Positions 34,626 to 44,166 of a DNA stretch of 64,000 nt are shown here, one piece after another. Each line of letters opens with the position of its first letter. The stretch's first letter is position 1. The notes beneath the pieces were generated by a model, which was given only the letters and a program-made list of their open reading frames with translations, did not search any database and was not told the origin of the DNA. Location of the stretch: positions 1-64,000 of the forward strand of contig JACPWY010000030.1 in the NCBI GenBank assembly GCA_016196825.1, read 5' to 3'. The stretch is from Deltaproteobacteria bacterium. Lineage in GTDB: Bacteria > Bdellovibrionota > FAC87 > UBA2466. Position numbers and translations under genes: made by a program.

Positions 34626-35339
34626 CTAGCCCCGCGGGGTTCGAAAAAGTGTCCACGCTGAGATCTGTTGAACGCCTGCCGACCGGAGCACCCGCGCACA
34701 TTCCTGAAGAGTCGACCCGCTCGTCACAACGTCATCCACCAACAATACAGACTCGGGGATTCTCCCCCTGCCCAGCCGAAAGGCCGAGCGCAGATTCTCC
34801 ACACGCCCCGCTGCAGTCGATCGGCTCTGAGGTTTGGTCCACCGGACCTTTTTCAGGAGGTCGGGACGATGAGCCAAGCTATGACGATGAGCGAGGCGCT
34901 TAGCCAAAACTTCGCTCTGGTTGAAGGTTCTCTTCATAAGACGCGTCCAGTGCAGCGGCACCGGCACAACCGCCACACTCCCCACCAACCCAATTTTCGG
35001 ATCGATACCCAGACAATCGTCATAAAGTTTCAGCCACCCAGGTTCCCCCGAGAGCTTCACCCGGTGCAGAATCGCCAGCGCCGTGCGATTCAGCCAAAAC
35101 ACGGACTGAATGTTCAGATCGAACGCAAACCCGGCTCCCGCACACGATAAACAACACCCCGACACCGACCCATTCTCCCGACCGCAATTCTCACAATGCC
35201 CGGCAAATGGGATGTAGATATCACAGGCTTCACAGATCCCACGCCTGCAAAACACTCCGCACACCAGGCATTGCGGAGAGACAAGTTCGATCAGGCACTG
35301 ATCGAAGAATTGGGCGAGAAACGGCATCGGTACTCCCAC
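34626..35339 (-). CDS. comF: ComF-family phosphoribosyltransferase-like protein
   Basis: 237 residues. N-terminal double zinc ribbon (CLVCGVFCRRGICEAC and CENCGREN...CCLSC) followed by a type I phosphoribosyltransferase fold with the PRPP loop VLLVDDVVTSGSTLQECA near 195-212. ComF proteins take part in DNA uptake during natural competence. A second Met at 35327 is an alternative start. It overlaps the end of the comM gene by 37-49 bp, an operon typical of competence genes. Confidence 0.88.
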   Translation of the reverse strand: MGVPMPFLAQFFDQCLIELVSPQCLVCGVFCRRGICEACDIYIPFAGHCENCGRENGSVSGCCLSCAGAGFAFDLNIQSVFWLNRTALAILHRVKLSGEPGWLKLYDDCLGIDPKIGLVGSVAVVPVPLHWTRLMKRTFNQSEVLAKRLAHRHSLAHRPDLLKKVRWTKPQSRSTAAGRVENLRSAFRLGRGRIPESVLLVDDVVTSGSTLQECARVLRSAGVQQISAWTLFRTPRG

Positions 35340-36793
35340 GCCTGGTAAATGTGATCTCGAGTGACCGATTCACGGTCATCCAGATCTGCGATCGTCCTCC
35401 CGACCCTCATCAGCTTGTGGAGCGCTCGCAAACTCACCGGCTCCTTTTCGATGGAACGAATCCACTCCTCGGCCTCCGATGGAATCTTGAGTTCCCTCCA
35501 AAGAGCTCCCCACCGCACATCACCATTGCGATCGATCTCGGGGTGCTCCCGATAGCGGACCCGCTGCCTCTCAACCGCTGACTGGATGACCTCTCCGTCC
35601 TCCGTCCCAGGCGGCTCGCCGCTCGCCGGTCCGGGGTCCAGCACCACCATCAAGTCCATCCGATCAAGGATTGGCCCAGAAATCCTACGTGCATAACTGC
35701 TCCGTTTTTCAAAGCTACACCGACAGCGCAAACCATCGAGCGCGTAGCCGCAGGGGCAGGGATTCATGGCGGCAATCAAAGTAAACCGAGCGGGCAACGT
35801 CAGCCAGCGCCCCACCCGATGCAAATGAATCTCACCCGCCTCAAGCGGTTCGCGCAGCCCTTCGATCGCATCTCGTCGAAATTCGGGAAACTCGTCGAGA
35901 AATAGAATTCCCCGATGTGCCAAAGTCACCTCACCCGCCGCCAAATCGCCAGTGCCTCCACCCAGAAATGCGCCAGCCGAAATGCTATGGTGGGGAGTGC
36001 GGAACGGCCTCTTAAAGGAGAAGGCTCCCTGCGAAAACTCGTTGCAGCGAAGAGTTTCGACCAGCTCGCTCCGAGTGAGCGGTGGTTGAATCTCATCGGC
36101 CGCAAAGGCCAGGAGCGATTTCCCAACACCTGGAGGGCCTACGAAAAGCAAGTGGTGCCGCCCGGCCACCGCGATTTGAATGGCCCGCTTAGCCCGCATC
36201 TGGCCAAGCACGCCTCGAAAAGGCTGGGTCACAGGCACGTGCCCCTCCTCTGAATAGGGGACCACCCGCCGCAAAGCCTCTCCCCCCTTCAGCTCCGCAA
36301 TGACATCGGAAAGATGGCCCGCGAGACCAATTCGGTCCGATCCAATGAGCGAAGCCTCTGCGTCATTTTCTTTCGAGACAATAATCCTCTTCACTTCAGG
36401 CGATCGCCCCAGCGATTCCAAAAGGGGAACAACTCCGGGCGCCCCGCGAATCCGCCCTTCCAATGTGAGCTCACCCAATACGGCACACCCCTCCAGTGCG
36501 CGCCACGAAATCTGGCCCTCAACGGCAAGAACCGCCAATGCAATCGCAAGATCAAAATGGCTCCCCTGTTTTTTCTCATTGGCCGGACACAGGTGCACCA
36601 CCACCCGCCCCGAAGGCAGATCCGCGAAGCCCAAGTTGGCAAGGCAGCCCAAAACACGCTCCCGACTCTCTTTGATGATGTCCCCCGCAAGCCCCGTGAT
36701 GACGAGCGACGGGAGCGAGCGCAACTTCACCGCCTCCACGTCCGCCACCATCCCTTCAATTCCTCGTCGAAAAGCGGTCTTAATCGAAGCCAT
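35291..36793 (-). CDS. comM: ComM/YifB-family Mg-chelatase-like ATPase
   Basis: 500-residue AAA+ hexameric helicase that promotes branch migration during natural transformation. An N-terminal ribosomal-S5-like (Lon-fold) domain (about 10-150) is followed by the ATPase with Walker A VGPPGVGKSLLA, Walker B ILFLDEFPEF and sensor regions. MNPCPCGY and the Cys-containing RCRCSFEKR form the usual zinc cluster near residue 340. The Met at 36793 (MASIKTAFRRGIEG) fits the family's start. Directly upstream of comF. Confidence 0.92.
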   Translation of the reverse strand: MASIKTAFRRGIEGMVADVEAVKLRSLPSLVITGLAGDIIKESRERVLGCLANLGFADLPSGRVVVHLCPANEKKQGSHFDLAIALAVLAVEGQISWRALEGCAVLGELTLEGRIRGAPGVVPLLESLGRSPEVKRIIVSKENDAEASLIGSDRIGLAGHLSDVIAELKGGEALRRVVPYSEEGHVPVTQPFRGVLGQMRAKRAIQIAVAGRHHLLFVGPPGVGKSLLAFAADEIQPPLTRSELVETLRCNEFSQGAFSFKRPFRTPHHSISAGAFLGGGTGDLAAGEVTLAHRGILFLDEFPEFRRDAIEGLREPLEAGEIHLHRVGRWLTLPARFTLIAAMNPCPCGYALDGLRCRCSFEKRSSYARRISGPILDRMDLMVVLDPGPASGEPPGTEDGEVIQSAVERQRVRYREHPEIDRNGDVRWGALWRELKIPSEAEEWIRSIEKEPVSLRALHKLMRVGRTIADLDDRESVTRDHIYQAWEYRCRFSPNSSISA

Positions 36794-36871
36794 GTTCATT
36801 TGGATGAGCAAACGCTGTGCCATTGTGACCACGCAGGCCATGAGGTATCCTTAATTCATTAGGAGGCCGAA

Positions 36872-37510
36872 ATGCGCACCGTGAGACTTCTTTGTGTAGT
36901 CACCGTTGTCTTTCTGACTGCCCCCCTGAACGCTTTGGACATCGCCGCCGTCGGAGTAGGAAGCCTCGCAATGCCGTCCTATTCGGCGGGCTCCACCAAC
37001 CTCACCACCATTCCCAAGATCGGCCTCTTTGGATTCGGCGCCATCGCCGGTGTCTACTCACTCTTTCCCGGCTTCACGATCGAAACGGGCATTCTCACGG
37101 CACCTCACAAGTTTTCTATCGATGGAGGAACCAACCTCTCATTCATCGTCACCGATACGCTGGCCCTGAACTTCATCGAGGTCCCCATCCTCATTCGCTT
37201 CGACCTTCTGCCGATCATCAGCTTCGGCGTCGGTGGTTACCTCGGATTCGCGAATGGAACCATCACGCGATCTTCGTCGGTTCCCAACACCGCTGACAAA
37301 ACCGAAACCTTCGAAGACAATAATCTCAATAAGACGGATTTCGGCCTGATGGCGTCGGCCTCCGTCGGCATGCCAATTCTCCCCATGGTGAAACTGCTTG
37401 TGGACCTGCGCTATCTCCACGGCCTCGTGAACCTCTCCAAACTCACAGATGGCTCCAACGCCCGGATTCGGGACCTCCAGGTATTCGCTGGCATCAAAGT
37501 GTCGCTCTAA
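36872..37510 (+). CDS. Outer-membrane beta-barrel protein
   Basis: 212 residues, signal peptide MRTVRLLCVVTVVFLTAPLNA, then eight or so amphipathic strands with the FIEVPILIRFDLLPI motif typical of the small OmpW/PorT-like barrels, ending KVSL. AGGAGG ribosome site. Possible -10 (TATCCT at about 36846) upstream. Confidence 0.7.
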   Translation: MRTVRLLCVVTVVFLTAPLNALDIAAVGVGSLAMPSYSAGSTNLTTIPKIGLFGFGAIAGVYSLFPGFTIETGILTAPHKFSIDGGTNLSFIVTDTLALNFIEVPILIRFDLLPIISFGVGGYLGFANGTITRSSSVPNTADKTETFEDNNLNKTDFGLMASASVGMPILPMVKLLVDLRYLHGLVNLSKLTDGSNARIRDLQVFAGIKVSL

Positions 37511-37677
37511 GGGTCGCTTTAGCACTGCGCAGCAGAGAAGAATCTCAACTTAGCTAACAAGCATAATTTCTTCACTTTTCCGGCATATTCTGGATCATGC
37601 GCGGCCCTTGTGGCTCGATGCACAGCAACTTTAGTTCGACTTTTTCCGATAAGTCCGTGGAACGTGAGGAGACGAAA

Positions 37678-38853
37678 ATGAGAAAAGTTCAGGTTGGTAT
37701 TTTGGCGTTTTTGGGATTGGCCCTAACCTTTGCCGGTTGCCAGGTGTCTTCCGAATCAACGGGAGATGGCGTGTCTGATCTCGGTTCGCTCCCCAAAGCG
37801 ACAAGCCCCGTGGGCGCGGCCTCGGCCACAAATCTCCGCTCACGGTCACAGCTCATGTCGGCCAGCACCGGGGTGAAGGTCAGGAGCGCTCACAGCACCA
37901 CCTGGACCGGCAAAAGCCGTGCGATGTGCGAGTCGTCGCGCCTCGTGCGCGACGCCTACCTGCACGCTTCAACCCCGGACGCCATGCTCTGCGTGATCGG
38001 GGCGCTAGCCGACAACGGTCAGTTCAGCACCACTGTCACTGATGGCAATAACAAACAGTTTCACTTCGGCGGTGACCTCGGCGAGATTCGTCTCCGTCTC
38101 AACGCTACGAAGAGCAGCGGTAACATCGCTAACTTCAACCTCTACATTTGCAAATCCGACGGCACGAACTACAGCCAGGTTGGGTATGTCGGCCACGATC
38201 TCACGAGCAATAAGGCCGTCGCGATGACGTCGGTCTTCAACGCCACGGTCGGCTCGAACACAGTGGGCGCACGATCCAGCATTTCCGGCGCCGTGAGTAA
38301 AGCAGGCGCCTGGACGAGCAAGACCATTCAATCGATCACGAGCACCACCCTCTCGTCCGGCACCTTCGATTCGAAATCAACAATCACCCAATCGAGCGAC
38401 AAGCTCGAGATCGACTCGTTCCAGAAGGGAACCTATTCTTCAACCGCCTTCACCAACCGAGTGCACGCCATCATGGAGCTGCTCGGAGGAGACACGCTCA
38501 TCAATTTCGCGGTTGGAGATGGCAGCGCCCGTTATGTGCTCTCAGGTTTGGCCAGTCTCGACAACACCACCAGCTGGACTGGCGATGATAAAGCCCCGTT
38601 GGGCACGGCCTCCAATGGCACCTACTACAGCAGTGTAGCCGGCACCACCCCGAAGGCCACCGAAACGGTGTCGACCGCATTCTCCGAGGCCGAAACCTGG
38701 GATTGCGCAGCGGGCACGGGTGGCTCCTTCTCGGAAATCGCCATCACGACGAGTCTCTCCACAGGCCTCATCGAAGACTTCGCGGCGTGCGTGACCAACT
38801 TCCCGGATCCCGTCGACACCTTCGTTGACTGCGCCGGCACCCTCGACAATTAG
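37678..38853 (+). CDS. Large lipoprotein, unknown
   Basis: 391 residues. Signal MRKVQVGILAFLGLALTFAGC with lipobox FAGC; Ser/Thr/Gly-rich mature protein with paired cysteines (AMCESS, AMLCVIG, WDCAAG, AACVTN, FVDCAG) suggesting disulfides. Contains a beta-rich region with SKSTITQSSDKLEIDSF. No family recognised. Ribosome site GAGGAG before the ATG; 1-bp gap to the convergent acyltransferase gene. Confidence 0.7.
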   Translation: MRKVQVGILAFLGLALTFAGCQVSSESTGDGVSDLGSLPKATSPVGAASATNLRSRSQLMSASTGVKVRSAHSTTWTGKSRAMCESSRLVRDAYLHASTPDAMLCVIGALADNGQFSTTVTDGNNKQFHFGGDLGEIRLRLNATKSSGNIANFNLYICKSDGTNYSQVGYVGHDLTSNKAVAMTSVFNATVGSNTVGARSSISGAVSKAGAWTSKTIQSITSTTLSSGTFDSKSTITQSSDKLEIDSFQKGTYSSTAFTNRVHAIMELLGGDTLINFAVGDGSARYVLSGLASLDNTTSWTGDDKAPLGTASNGTYYSSVAGTTPKATETVSTAFSEAETWDCAAGTGGSFSEIAITTSLSTGLIEDFAACVTNFPDPVDTFVDCAGTLDN

Positions 38854-38854
38854 T

Positions 38855-39625
38855 TTATAAGAATATCTTTCCGCGCCGTTTGAGCTCGTTGTGGATCTCC
38901 TGCTGGAGTCTCATTCGAATCTGGCGACTCACCTTCGTTACGTACTCGATGTCCTGCGCCTTCTCTGGATCCTTCTCGATGCGGATGGGGTTCAAGAACT
39001 TGATCTTCCACTTGGCCGGCAGGGGTATCACATTGAAGGGAATGGGAATGATGATTCCCAGGAGATCCTTCGCCCACCTCACCTGCCCCAATGTGATGTT
39101 GGTCTCCTCGGCCCCTATTACGATCGCGGGAATGATGGGTGCGCCGGTCATGAGTGCAAGCCGCACAAAGCCTCGCCGAAAACGTCGCAACTTATAGCGG
39201 TTTCGACTCGGTTTAAAATTCCCCTCCTCGCCCTCAGGGAAAAGAACCAGCCCCTCGCCCGTCTCGAGCATCGCCAGGCCATTCTCAAAGGTAGCCGGGA
39301 TCATCCCCATCTTCTCCGCGTGCACAGAAATCTCGGGGCGAAAGAACCAGAGTTTATGGGCGATAATATGGGGGATTCTTCGAGTGGACTGAAAAATCTG
39401 GTGCCCCAGCATCAGAGCATCAAACCCCATGAATCCACTGTGATTGGCAATGATGATATATGAGCCCTTTTCGGGGATGTGGCGCGTGCCCACCGTCTTC
39501 ACGCGGAGATAACGCTGAATGAGCTCGAGGAGAAAATAGGGGAGGACCCGATAGGCCAGCTCCTCCTTCGTGAGTCCCGCACGTTTGAGAGCCTTGTTAA
39601 AGGCCTGGGAGATAAAACTTGGCAT
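38855..39625 (-). CDS. 1-acylglycerol-3-phosphate-type acyltransferase (PlsC family)
   Basis: 256 residues. Motif I NHSGFMGFD (the catalytic H-x4-D), motif III FPEGEEG and the downstream PIIPAIVIGAEE segment define the PlsC/lysophospholipid acyltransferase family, acting on the inner leaflet of the inner membrane. The charged C-terminus may anchor it. Start chosen at 39625: TATAAC (39632-39637) lies 6 nt before it, with TTGCGA 18 nt further up. Acyl donor and substrate are not decided by sequence. Confidence 0.82.
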   Translation of the reverse strand: MPSFISQAFNKALKRAGLTKEELAYRVLPYFLLELIQRYLRVKTVGTRHIPEKGSYIIIANHSGFMGFDALMLGHQIFQSTRRIPHIIAHKLWFFRPEISVHAEKMGMIPATFENGLAMLETGEGLVLFPEGEEGNFKPSRNRYKLRRFRRGFVRLALMTGAPIIPAIVIGAEETNITLGQVRWAKDLLGIIIPIPFNVIPLPAKWKIKFLNPIRIEKDPEKAQDIEYVTKVSRQIRMRLQQEIHNELKRRGKIFL

Positions 39626-39632
39626 CGAGGGG

Positions 39633-40745
39633 TTATAATGCGAGCGGGGCGCGCGTCGCAACGACTTTGATAGCCCTGCAGAGCTTGAGCGCGATCAGGT
39701 TTTCCATCACATCGACATCCGACAGGGGGTTGTAATCCATGACCAGGCTCACCTGGCCAAACTCGATCACGGATGAGAGCGTGGAAAAAAAATGCGGAGT
39801 CATCGTCGTTGATATCTGCATCCATTTCGGCTCCATCGCAACCACAAGGCTTGGCGGCGGAATTTCCTTACGAATCTTCTGGAAACGCTCCCGAAGCTCA
39901 TCTCCCCTATCGCAAATCTCCTGAAGCTCACCATTCAAGTCGGTTTGGATGGAATCGCTTCTCACATCCCGACGCGCGAAAACGAAGTGAGTGTCATCCC
40001 AAAGAAACATCCGGTAGAGCGCCTTAATCCCCTTCACAGCCCCCGTGTTGGCCGAAATCAACTTTCCCTGCAGAAACTCCACGGTCCCTTCCTGTTGCGC
40101 TCCACCGCGCACGCGGAGCACACCGGTGCGTTCCAGTTCGTGCACCGTCACGAGCGCATCGCTGAAGGCCTGTGACTCGTGGAATGGAACGGCCACTTCC
40201 GTCTTTTGCACGGGCACAACCTGCGTGCTGGCAAACTCATTCTGCAAGGAAGATCGCTCGAGCTTCTGAATGGCGGTTTTGATTTCCGTGAGGAAGGGTT
40301 TGTCGGTGTCCGATTCGTGCTGCAACAAAACTACCTTGAGTGACCGCAAGATCTGTTCGGACTGAATCGCCCCTTCAACATTCCCCGCGGCCCCTTTCAG
40401 CCCCTTCATCATCCTGGGATCTTCGGGCTTGGGATCTTCAAAAACACCATACACCCGGTTTTCCAAAGCAAAGGTGAGATCTTCCTTCGTGAAGCTCCGA
40501 CCCATCCAAATCAAAAAGACACGCCGGGGACCTGAGCGGACCTTCGTAATCACATTGCGAGATCCCGGCAGATTCTCAATGAGAACGATCTGCGGATGGC
40601 CCACCTGGGTAGACTCCAAGAATTTTTCAGGCAGCGCCTCAAACACAAAATCGAAGGCCTGGGTGGCCTGAAGAGCAGCGGTGAACTGTTTTCCCCATTG
40701 GGTCGTCTCACCCAAAACGATCACGCGATTCCGCGATGAGGCCAT
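39633..40745 (-). CDS. PATAN (DUF4388)-domain protein with receiver-like N-terminus
   Basis: 370 residues. N-terminal 120 residues fold-predict like a receiver domain but lack the phosphoacceptor pattern. The middle (about 195-275) is a PATAN/DUF4388 domain: VTVHELERTGVLRVRGG, GTVEFLQGKLISAN and ALYRMFLWDDTHFVF. C-terminal helix region unknown. PATAN domains are adaptor modules in bacterial polarity and secretion regulation. Ribosome site GGGGGA before the ATG; ends 8 bp before the acyltransferase start region. Confidence 0.7.
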   Translation of the reverse strand: MASSRNRVIVLGETTQWGKQFTAALQATQAFDFVFEALPEKFLESTQVGHPQIVLIENLPGSRNVITKVRSGPRRVFLIWMGRSFTKEDLTFALENRVYGVFEDPKPEDPRMMKGLKGAAGNVEGAIQSEQILRSLKVVLLQHESDTDKPFLTEIKTAIQKLERSSLQNEFASTQVVPVQKTEVAVPFHESQAFSDALVTVHELERTGVLRVRGGAQQEGTVEFLQGKLISANTGAVKGIKALYRMFLWDDTHFVFARRDVRSDSIQTDLNGELQEICDRGDELRERFQKIRKEIPPPSLVVAMEPKWMQISTTMTPHFFSTLSSVIEFGQVSLVMDYNPLSDVDVMENLIALKLCRAIKVVATRAPLAL

Positions 40746-40771
40746 GGATCCCCCGATAGCAAATGAATGAA

Positions 40772-41833
40772 TTACCGGCCGTAACGACTGAGAAAAAGAC
40801 TCTGGAGATCGGGAAAGCGGCGCAACTGCTTTAAAACGAAGGCATCATGTCCGGGATAGTAACCGTTCCCAAAAAGCAGGGTGGCCTCACTTGCAATCCC
40901 CTCCGCCCCCAGGGCCGCCCGCGTGAACGACGTCGCCATACTAAACAACAATACCTTTCCGCGAGAACGGCAGCTCAGAATCGAACTCAGCTCTGTGTTT
41001 GGCACAGATGCCACGTTCGTCACAACATCCACCATTTTATCACGAGTCACCTCGGCGACCCTAGCGGCGACCTCGACCGGATTCGTCGCGTCAATTTGCC
41101 ACACAGCATCACACACCTTGAGCTTGCGGAGATCACTCGCGGCCGCTTCGAAAGGCTCCACCGCATATACGCGGCCTGTCCGCCCCACCTTCTGACGAGC
41201 CGCAACACACGAAAGGATGCCCGCCTTGCCTCCTGCCCCTACTACGAGGACGGATTGGCCCTTCCTACACAGCGCATAGACCGTCGCCGGCGCACCCGCC
41301 ACGTCGAAGGCCGCCATCACCACGCGCTCAGGGAGGTCACTTGGGAGCTTGGCCGCAATGCCCGTCTCAAAGAGTATCGCGTGTCCCTTGACTCGAATCT
41401 GGTGCGACTTGAGATCGACCGATCGGATCTGTTCGATCAAGAGCGGGGTCAGCGTCAGCGAGACAAGCGTGGCGACGGAATCGCCCACCTTAAATCTGCA
41501 CGGCCCCTTGTAACGCGAGCCCACCACCAACACTCGCCCGATGAGCATCCCGCCCGATCCGGTGACTTTGTTCTGCTGCTTTCCGATCTCCCGCGAATTG
41601 CCCTGAACGATTCGCCCAATCTGTCCGGCGTCCCCACCCGTCTCCTTCTCCATCTGCACAAAGCTCGCTGCATCGATATTGAGACAATCCACGTCGATCA
41701 GGATTTCATTGGAATAGATCGGAAGAGAATTGTCGAGGTGCAAAGCCGACTGAGGCAATCGCGGCTCCTTGTCGAGAACCCGGTGAAGCCCCCAACGATG
41801 GCCACCCTTTCTTTCGACCGCTTTTTCAGCCAT
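40772..41833 (-). CDS. kdd: L-erythro-3,5-diaminohexanoate dehydrogenase
   Basis: 353 residues, medium-chain dehydrogenase-like. Strong family features: the N-terminal GLHRVLDKEPRLPQSALHLDN, NEILIDVDCLNIDAASF, VTGSGGMLIGRV, VGDSVATLVSLTLTPL, the AILFETGIAAKLPSDLPE segment and the Rossmann VLVVGAGGKAGILS. This is the lysine-fermentation enzyme that oxidatively deaminates 3,5-diaminohexanoate to 5-amino-3-oxohexanoate. ATG at 41833 overlaps the upstream leucine dehydrogenase stop by 8 bp, so the two are coupled. None of the other lysine-fermentation genes (kamA, kamDE, kce, kal) is in the window. Confidence 0.85.
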   Translation of the reverse strand: MAEKAVERKGGHRWGLHRVLDKEPRLPQSALHLDNSLPIYSNEILIDVDCLNIDAASFVQMEKETGGDAGQIGRIVQGNSREIGKQQNKVTGSGGMLIGRVLVVGSRYKGPCRFKVGDSVATLVSLTLTPLLIEQIRSVDLKSHQIRVKGHAILFETGIAAKLPSDLPERVVMAAFDVAGAPATVYALCRKGQSVLVVGAGGKAGILSCVAARQKVGRTGRVYAVEPFEAAASDLRKLKVCDAVWQIDATNPVEVAARVAEVTRDKMVDVVTNVASVPNTELSSILSCRSRGKVLLFSMATSFTRAALGAEGIASEATLLFGNGYYPGHDAFVLKQLRRFPDLQSLFLSRYGR

Positions 41834-42863
41834 AGAGGCGTTCTTCCGCCATCTTGTCAGCAATGAGAAAGGGCGGCGTCTTTTCCTTCTCTGCCCGCCG
41901 AAGAATTGTCTTCACAGTGTCGTAAATAGCGCTCGCCTTCTGGATCGCCTTGGCTCGGTTGTAGCCTTCATACTCGACGAAAATATTGATGATGCCGCCC
42001 GCATTCACGACGTAATCGGGAGCGTATACGATTCCCTTTTTCCAAAGTGTCTGACCCTCGGCCGGCGTCGCTAGCTGGTTGTTAGCGCAACCAACGATTG
42101 CACGGCACTTGAGTCGGGGAAGCGTCTCGGGGTTAATAATAGCCCCTCGCGCACATGGGGCGAAGACATCGCACTCGACTCCGTAAATTGCATTATTGTC
42201 GACAACAGTGGCCCTCAATTCGGTTCGCGCTTTGGCGAGGATGGGTTCATTGATGTCGGATACGATCAGTTTTCCACCGGCCTCTCGGATTCTGACAGCG
42301 TAGTCCCAACCCACATGGCCCAAGCCCTGAAGCGCCACCGTCACACCGCGAAGATCGGGCTTCCCCGTCACTAGCTCCCACGTGGCTCGCAGAGCCTCGA
42401 AGCAACCCACCGCCGTCACAGGAGAGGGATCGCCGCTCGAACCCGGCACACCCTCAATCCCAAGCACGTGAGAGGTCGTCGTCTTCACCGCCATGAGATC
42501 CTCGGTGGACACATTCATGTCTTTTGCCGCGATGTATCGGCCCTTGAGCGTCTCGAGCAATTCCCCAAAACGCGCAAAGAGCTCGGGAGTTTTTTTGGAA
42601 ACTTCAGAAATGATCACCGCCTTGCCACCGCCGAAACCGAGACCCGCCAAACTCGATTTGTAAGACATCCCTTTCGACAACCGAAGCACATCCTCGAGTG
42701 CTTCCGACTGGGTGCGGTATGGAAGCAGACGAATGCCTCCACACGACGGACCCAGATGCGTGTTGTGGATCGCGATGATCGCCTTCAGACCGACGGACGA
42801 GTCCTCGGCCGTTAGTACCGTTTCATATCCGTCAACCTTCAACTTTTCCGCTTTGAGCGCCAT
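41826..42863 (-). CDS. ldh: Leucine dehydrogenase (Glu/Leu/Phe/Val dehydrogenase family)
   Basis: 345 residues. Catalytic and substrate motifs: GPSCGGIRLLPY, SKGMSYKSSLAGLGFGGGK (catalytic Lys), KDMNVSTEDL and a Rossmann fold QGLGHVGWDYAVRI. Length fits leucine dehydrogenase, which deaminates branched-chain amino acids to keto acids with NAD. Together with the kdd gene it points to amino-acid catabolism. The symbol is by function only. Confidence 0.87.
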   Translation of the reverse strand: MALKAEKLKVDGYETVLTAEDSSVGLKAIIAIHNTHLGPSCGGIRLLPYRTQSEALEDVLRLSKGMSYKSSLAGLGFGGGKAVIISEVSKKTPELFARFGELLETLKGRYIAAKDMNVSTEDLMAVKTTTSHVLGIEGVPGSSGDPSPVTAVGCFEALRATWELVTGKPDLRGVTVALQGLGHVGWDYAVRIREAGGKLIVSDINEPILAKARTELRATVVDNNAIYGVECDVFAPCARGAIINPETLPRLKCRAIVGCANNQLATPAEGQTLWKKGIVYAPDYVVNAGGIINIFVEYEGYNRAKAIQKASAIYDTVKTILRRAEKEKTPPFLIADKMAEERLYG

Positions 42864-42949
42864 AGGGTGAACACAATTTCTAACAGATATCTTTCTTTTT
42901 GACGATTCAGAATGCCGCCATTAAAAATCAAACTTCGGGCAAACTAAAC

Positions 42950-43588
42950 ATGGCAAAGCGCTTCATCGTGATCGCCGGCAACATCGGGTCCGGCAAAACA
43001 ACACTGACTGAACTCCTCTCCAAACGTTATGGGTGGGAGGCGCACTTCGAAGTGCACCGCGAAAACCCCTACCTCTCTGATTTTTACGGAGACATGAACC
43101 GCTGGTCGCTTCAGCTGCAGGTTTATTTCCTGTCCAAGCGCTTCCAGGCCCACCAAAAGATCTTGAATTCCGAGTCTTCCGCGATCCAAGATCGCTCCGT
43201 CTACGAAGACGCCTTCATCTTTGCTCGTACGCTCAGCGAGACGGGCAAGATGGACATGCGCGACTACGAAAACTATCTCGAGCTCTTCAACACGATGACC
43301 CAATTCTTAAATCCACCTGACTTGATTATCTATATCAAGAGATCGGTCGAATGCCTCAAAGGTCGCATCCGAGAACGTGGAATCGAGTATGAGCAAAATA
43401 TTCCCGAGGACTACCTCCGGCAACTGGACCGCTGCTACGACGCCTGGATCAACAGCTACAAACTCGGCAAGGTCCTCACCGTAAAGGCGGACGATCTCGA
43501 TCTGAAATGGCGCCTAAGCGACTTCGACTACGTCTGCAAGGCGATGGAAAACTCCCTTGACCAGCCGGAACTGTTCACGGTCTGCTAA
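42950..43588 (+). CDS. Deoxynucleoside kinase family protein
   Basis: 212 residues. P-loop AGNIGSGKTTLTELL, the DRSVYEDAFIFA motif with the catalytic Asp-Arg-Ser, and the LID-like RGIEYEQNIPEDYLRQL identify the dNK family (deoxyadenosine/deoxyguanosine/deoxycytidine kinases) of the nucleoside salvage pathway. A promoter-like TTGACG (42899-42904), 17 nt, TAAAAA (42922-42927) lies 23 nt upstream; there is no ribosome site. Confidence 0.9.
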   Translation: MAKRFIVIAGNIGSGKTTLTELLSKRYGWEAHFEVHRENPYLSDFYGDMNRWSLQLQVYFLSKRFQAHQKILNSESSAIQDRSVYEDAFIFARTLSETGKMDMRDYENYLELFNTMTQFLNPPDLIIYIKRSVECLKGRIRERGIEYEQNIPEDYLRQLDRCYDAWINSYKLGKVLTVKADDLDLKWRLSDFDYVCKAMENSLDQPELFTVC

Positions 43589-43611
43589 GGATAGCGCGTC
43601 AACTGCGGCGA

Positions 43612-44166
43612 CTACACCTTTGCCCACTGTTGAGACAGCTGCAGATTGAGAAGCCAGGTTTCCAAGTATCCTCGATCGATCTCAGTGTTGGCGAGAACAC
43701 CGCGAATATCAGCCAGATGCTTCTCCGAGCCACCCTCTCGATAGTACTCCAACTTCTTAATGATCAGATCTTCAGGACTCACCACGAACGCCTCAAAGCC
43801 CTTCCAAAAAGATGTCCTCTTTCGCCGCGAGAATTCCAAGATCGAGTGCGGCGTTGCCTTGCAGACAACGATATCAACCTTGAGCCCTGACTCGTGGTGA
43901 ATAAGATTGAACTGTCCTCGCGAAACAATCTCATCGATCAAGACATCCTCGGGCGGGCAGTAAAACCCTTGGATAGGGAAGAGAGATCCAAATTTTTTCG
44001 CATCCTCCGGCTTGGCACTGACCACGACATCCATATCCTTGGTCATTCGCGGCTCGCCATAAATGATCGAAGCAATGCTCCCAACGACCATATACTGAAT
44101 GCCAGCGCCCTCGAGTTTTTCGAGAATGTCTTTAAACGTGTCAAAAAATCCGGAAACGGGGGTCAC
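43612..44166 (-). CDS. Nucleotidyltransferase (AbiEii/DUF6036-like), toxin-like
   Basis: 184 residues, GTG start. GSIASIIYGEPRMTKDMDVVV holds the Gly-Ser and the two-Asp (DMD) metal site of the nucleotidyltransferase superfamily, with KVDIVVC as the third acidic strand. Such proteins pair with a small partner as toxin-antitoxin or abortive-infection modules (AbiEii, MenT-like). The start overlaps the stop of a 58-codon gene by 4 bp (GTGA), so translation is coupled. Ends 23 bp from the convergent kinase gene. Confidence 0.72.
   Translation of the reverse strand: MTPVSGFFDTFKDILEKLEGAGIQYMVVGSIASIIYGEPRMTKDMDVVVSAKPEDAKKFGSLFPIQGFYCPPEDVLIDEIVSRGQFNLIHHESGLKVDIVVCKATPHSILEFSRRKRTSFWKGFEAFVVSPEDLIIKKLEYYREGGSEKHLADIRGVLANTEIDRGYLETWLLNLQLSQQWAKV

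Noticed and set aside
40847-41866. 339-codon plus-strand frame opposite kdd
   Set aside because: Shadow of a strongly supported minus-strand enzyme.
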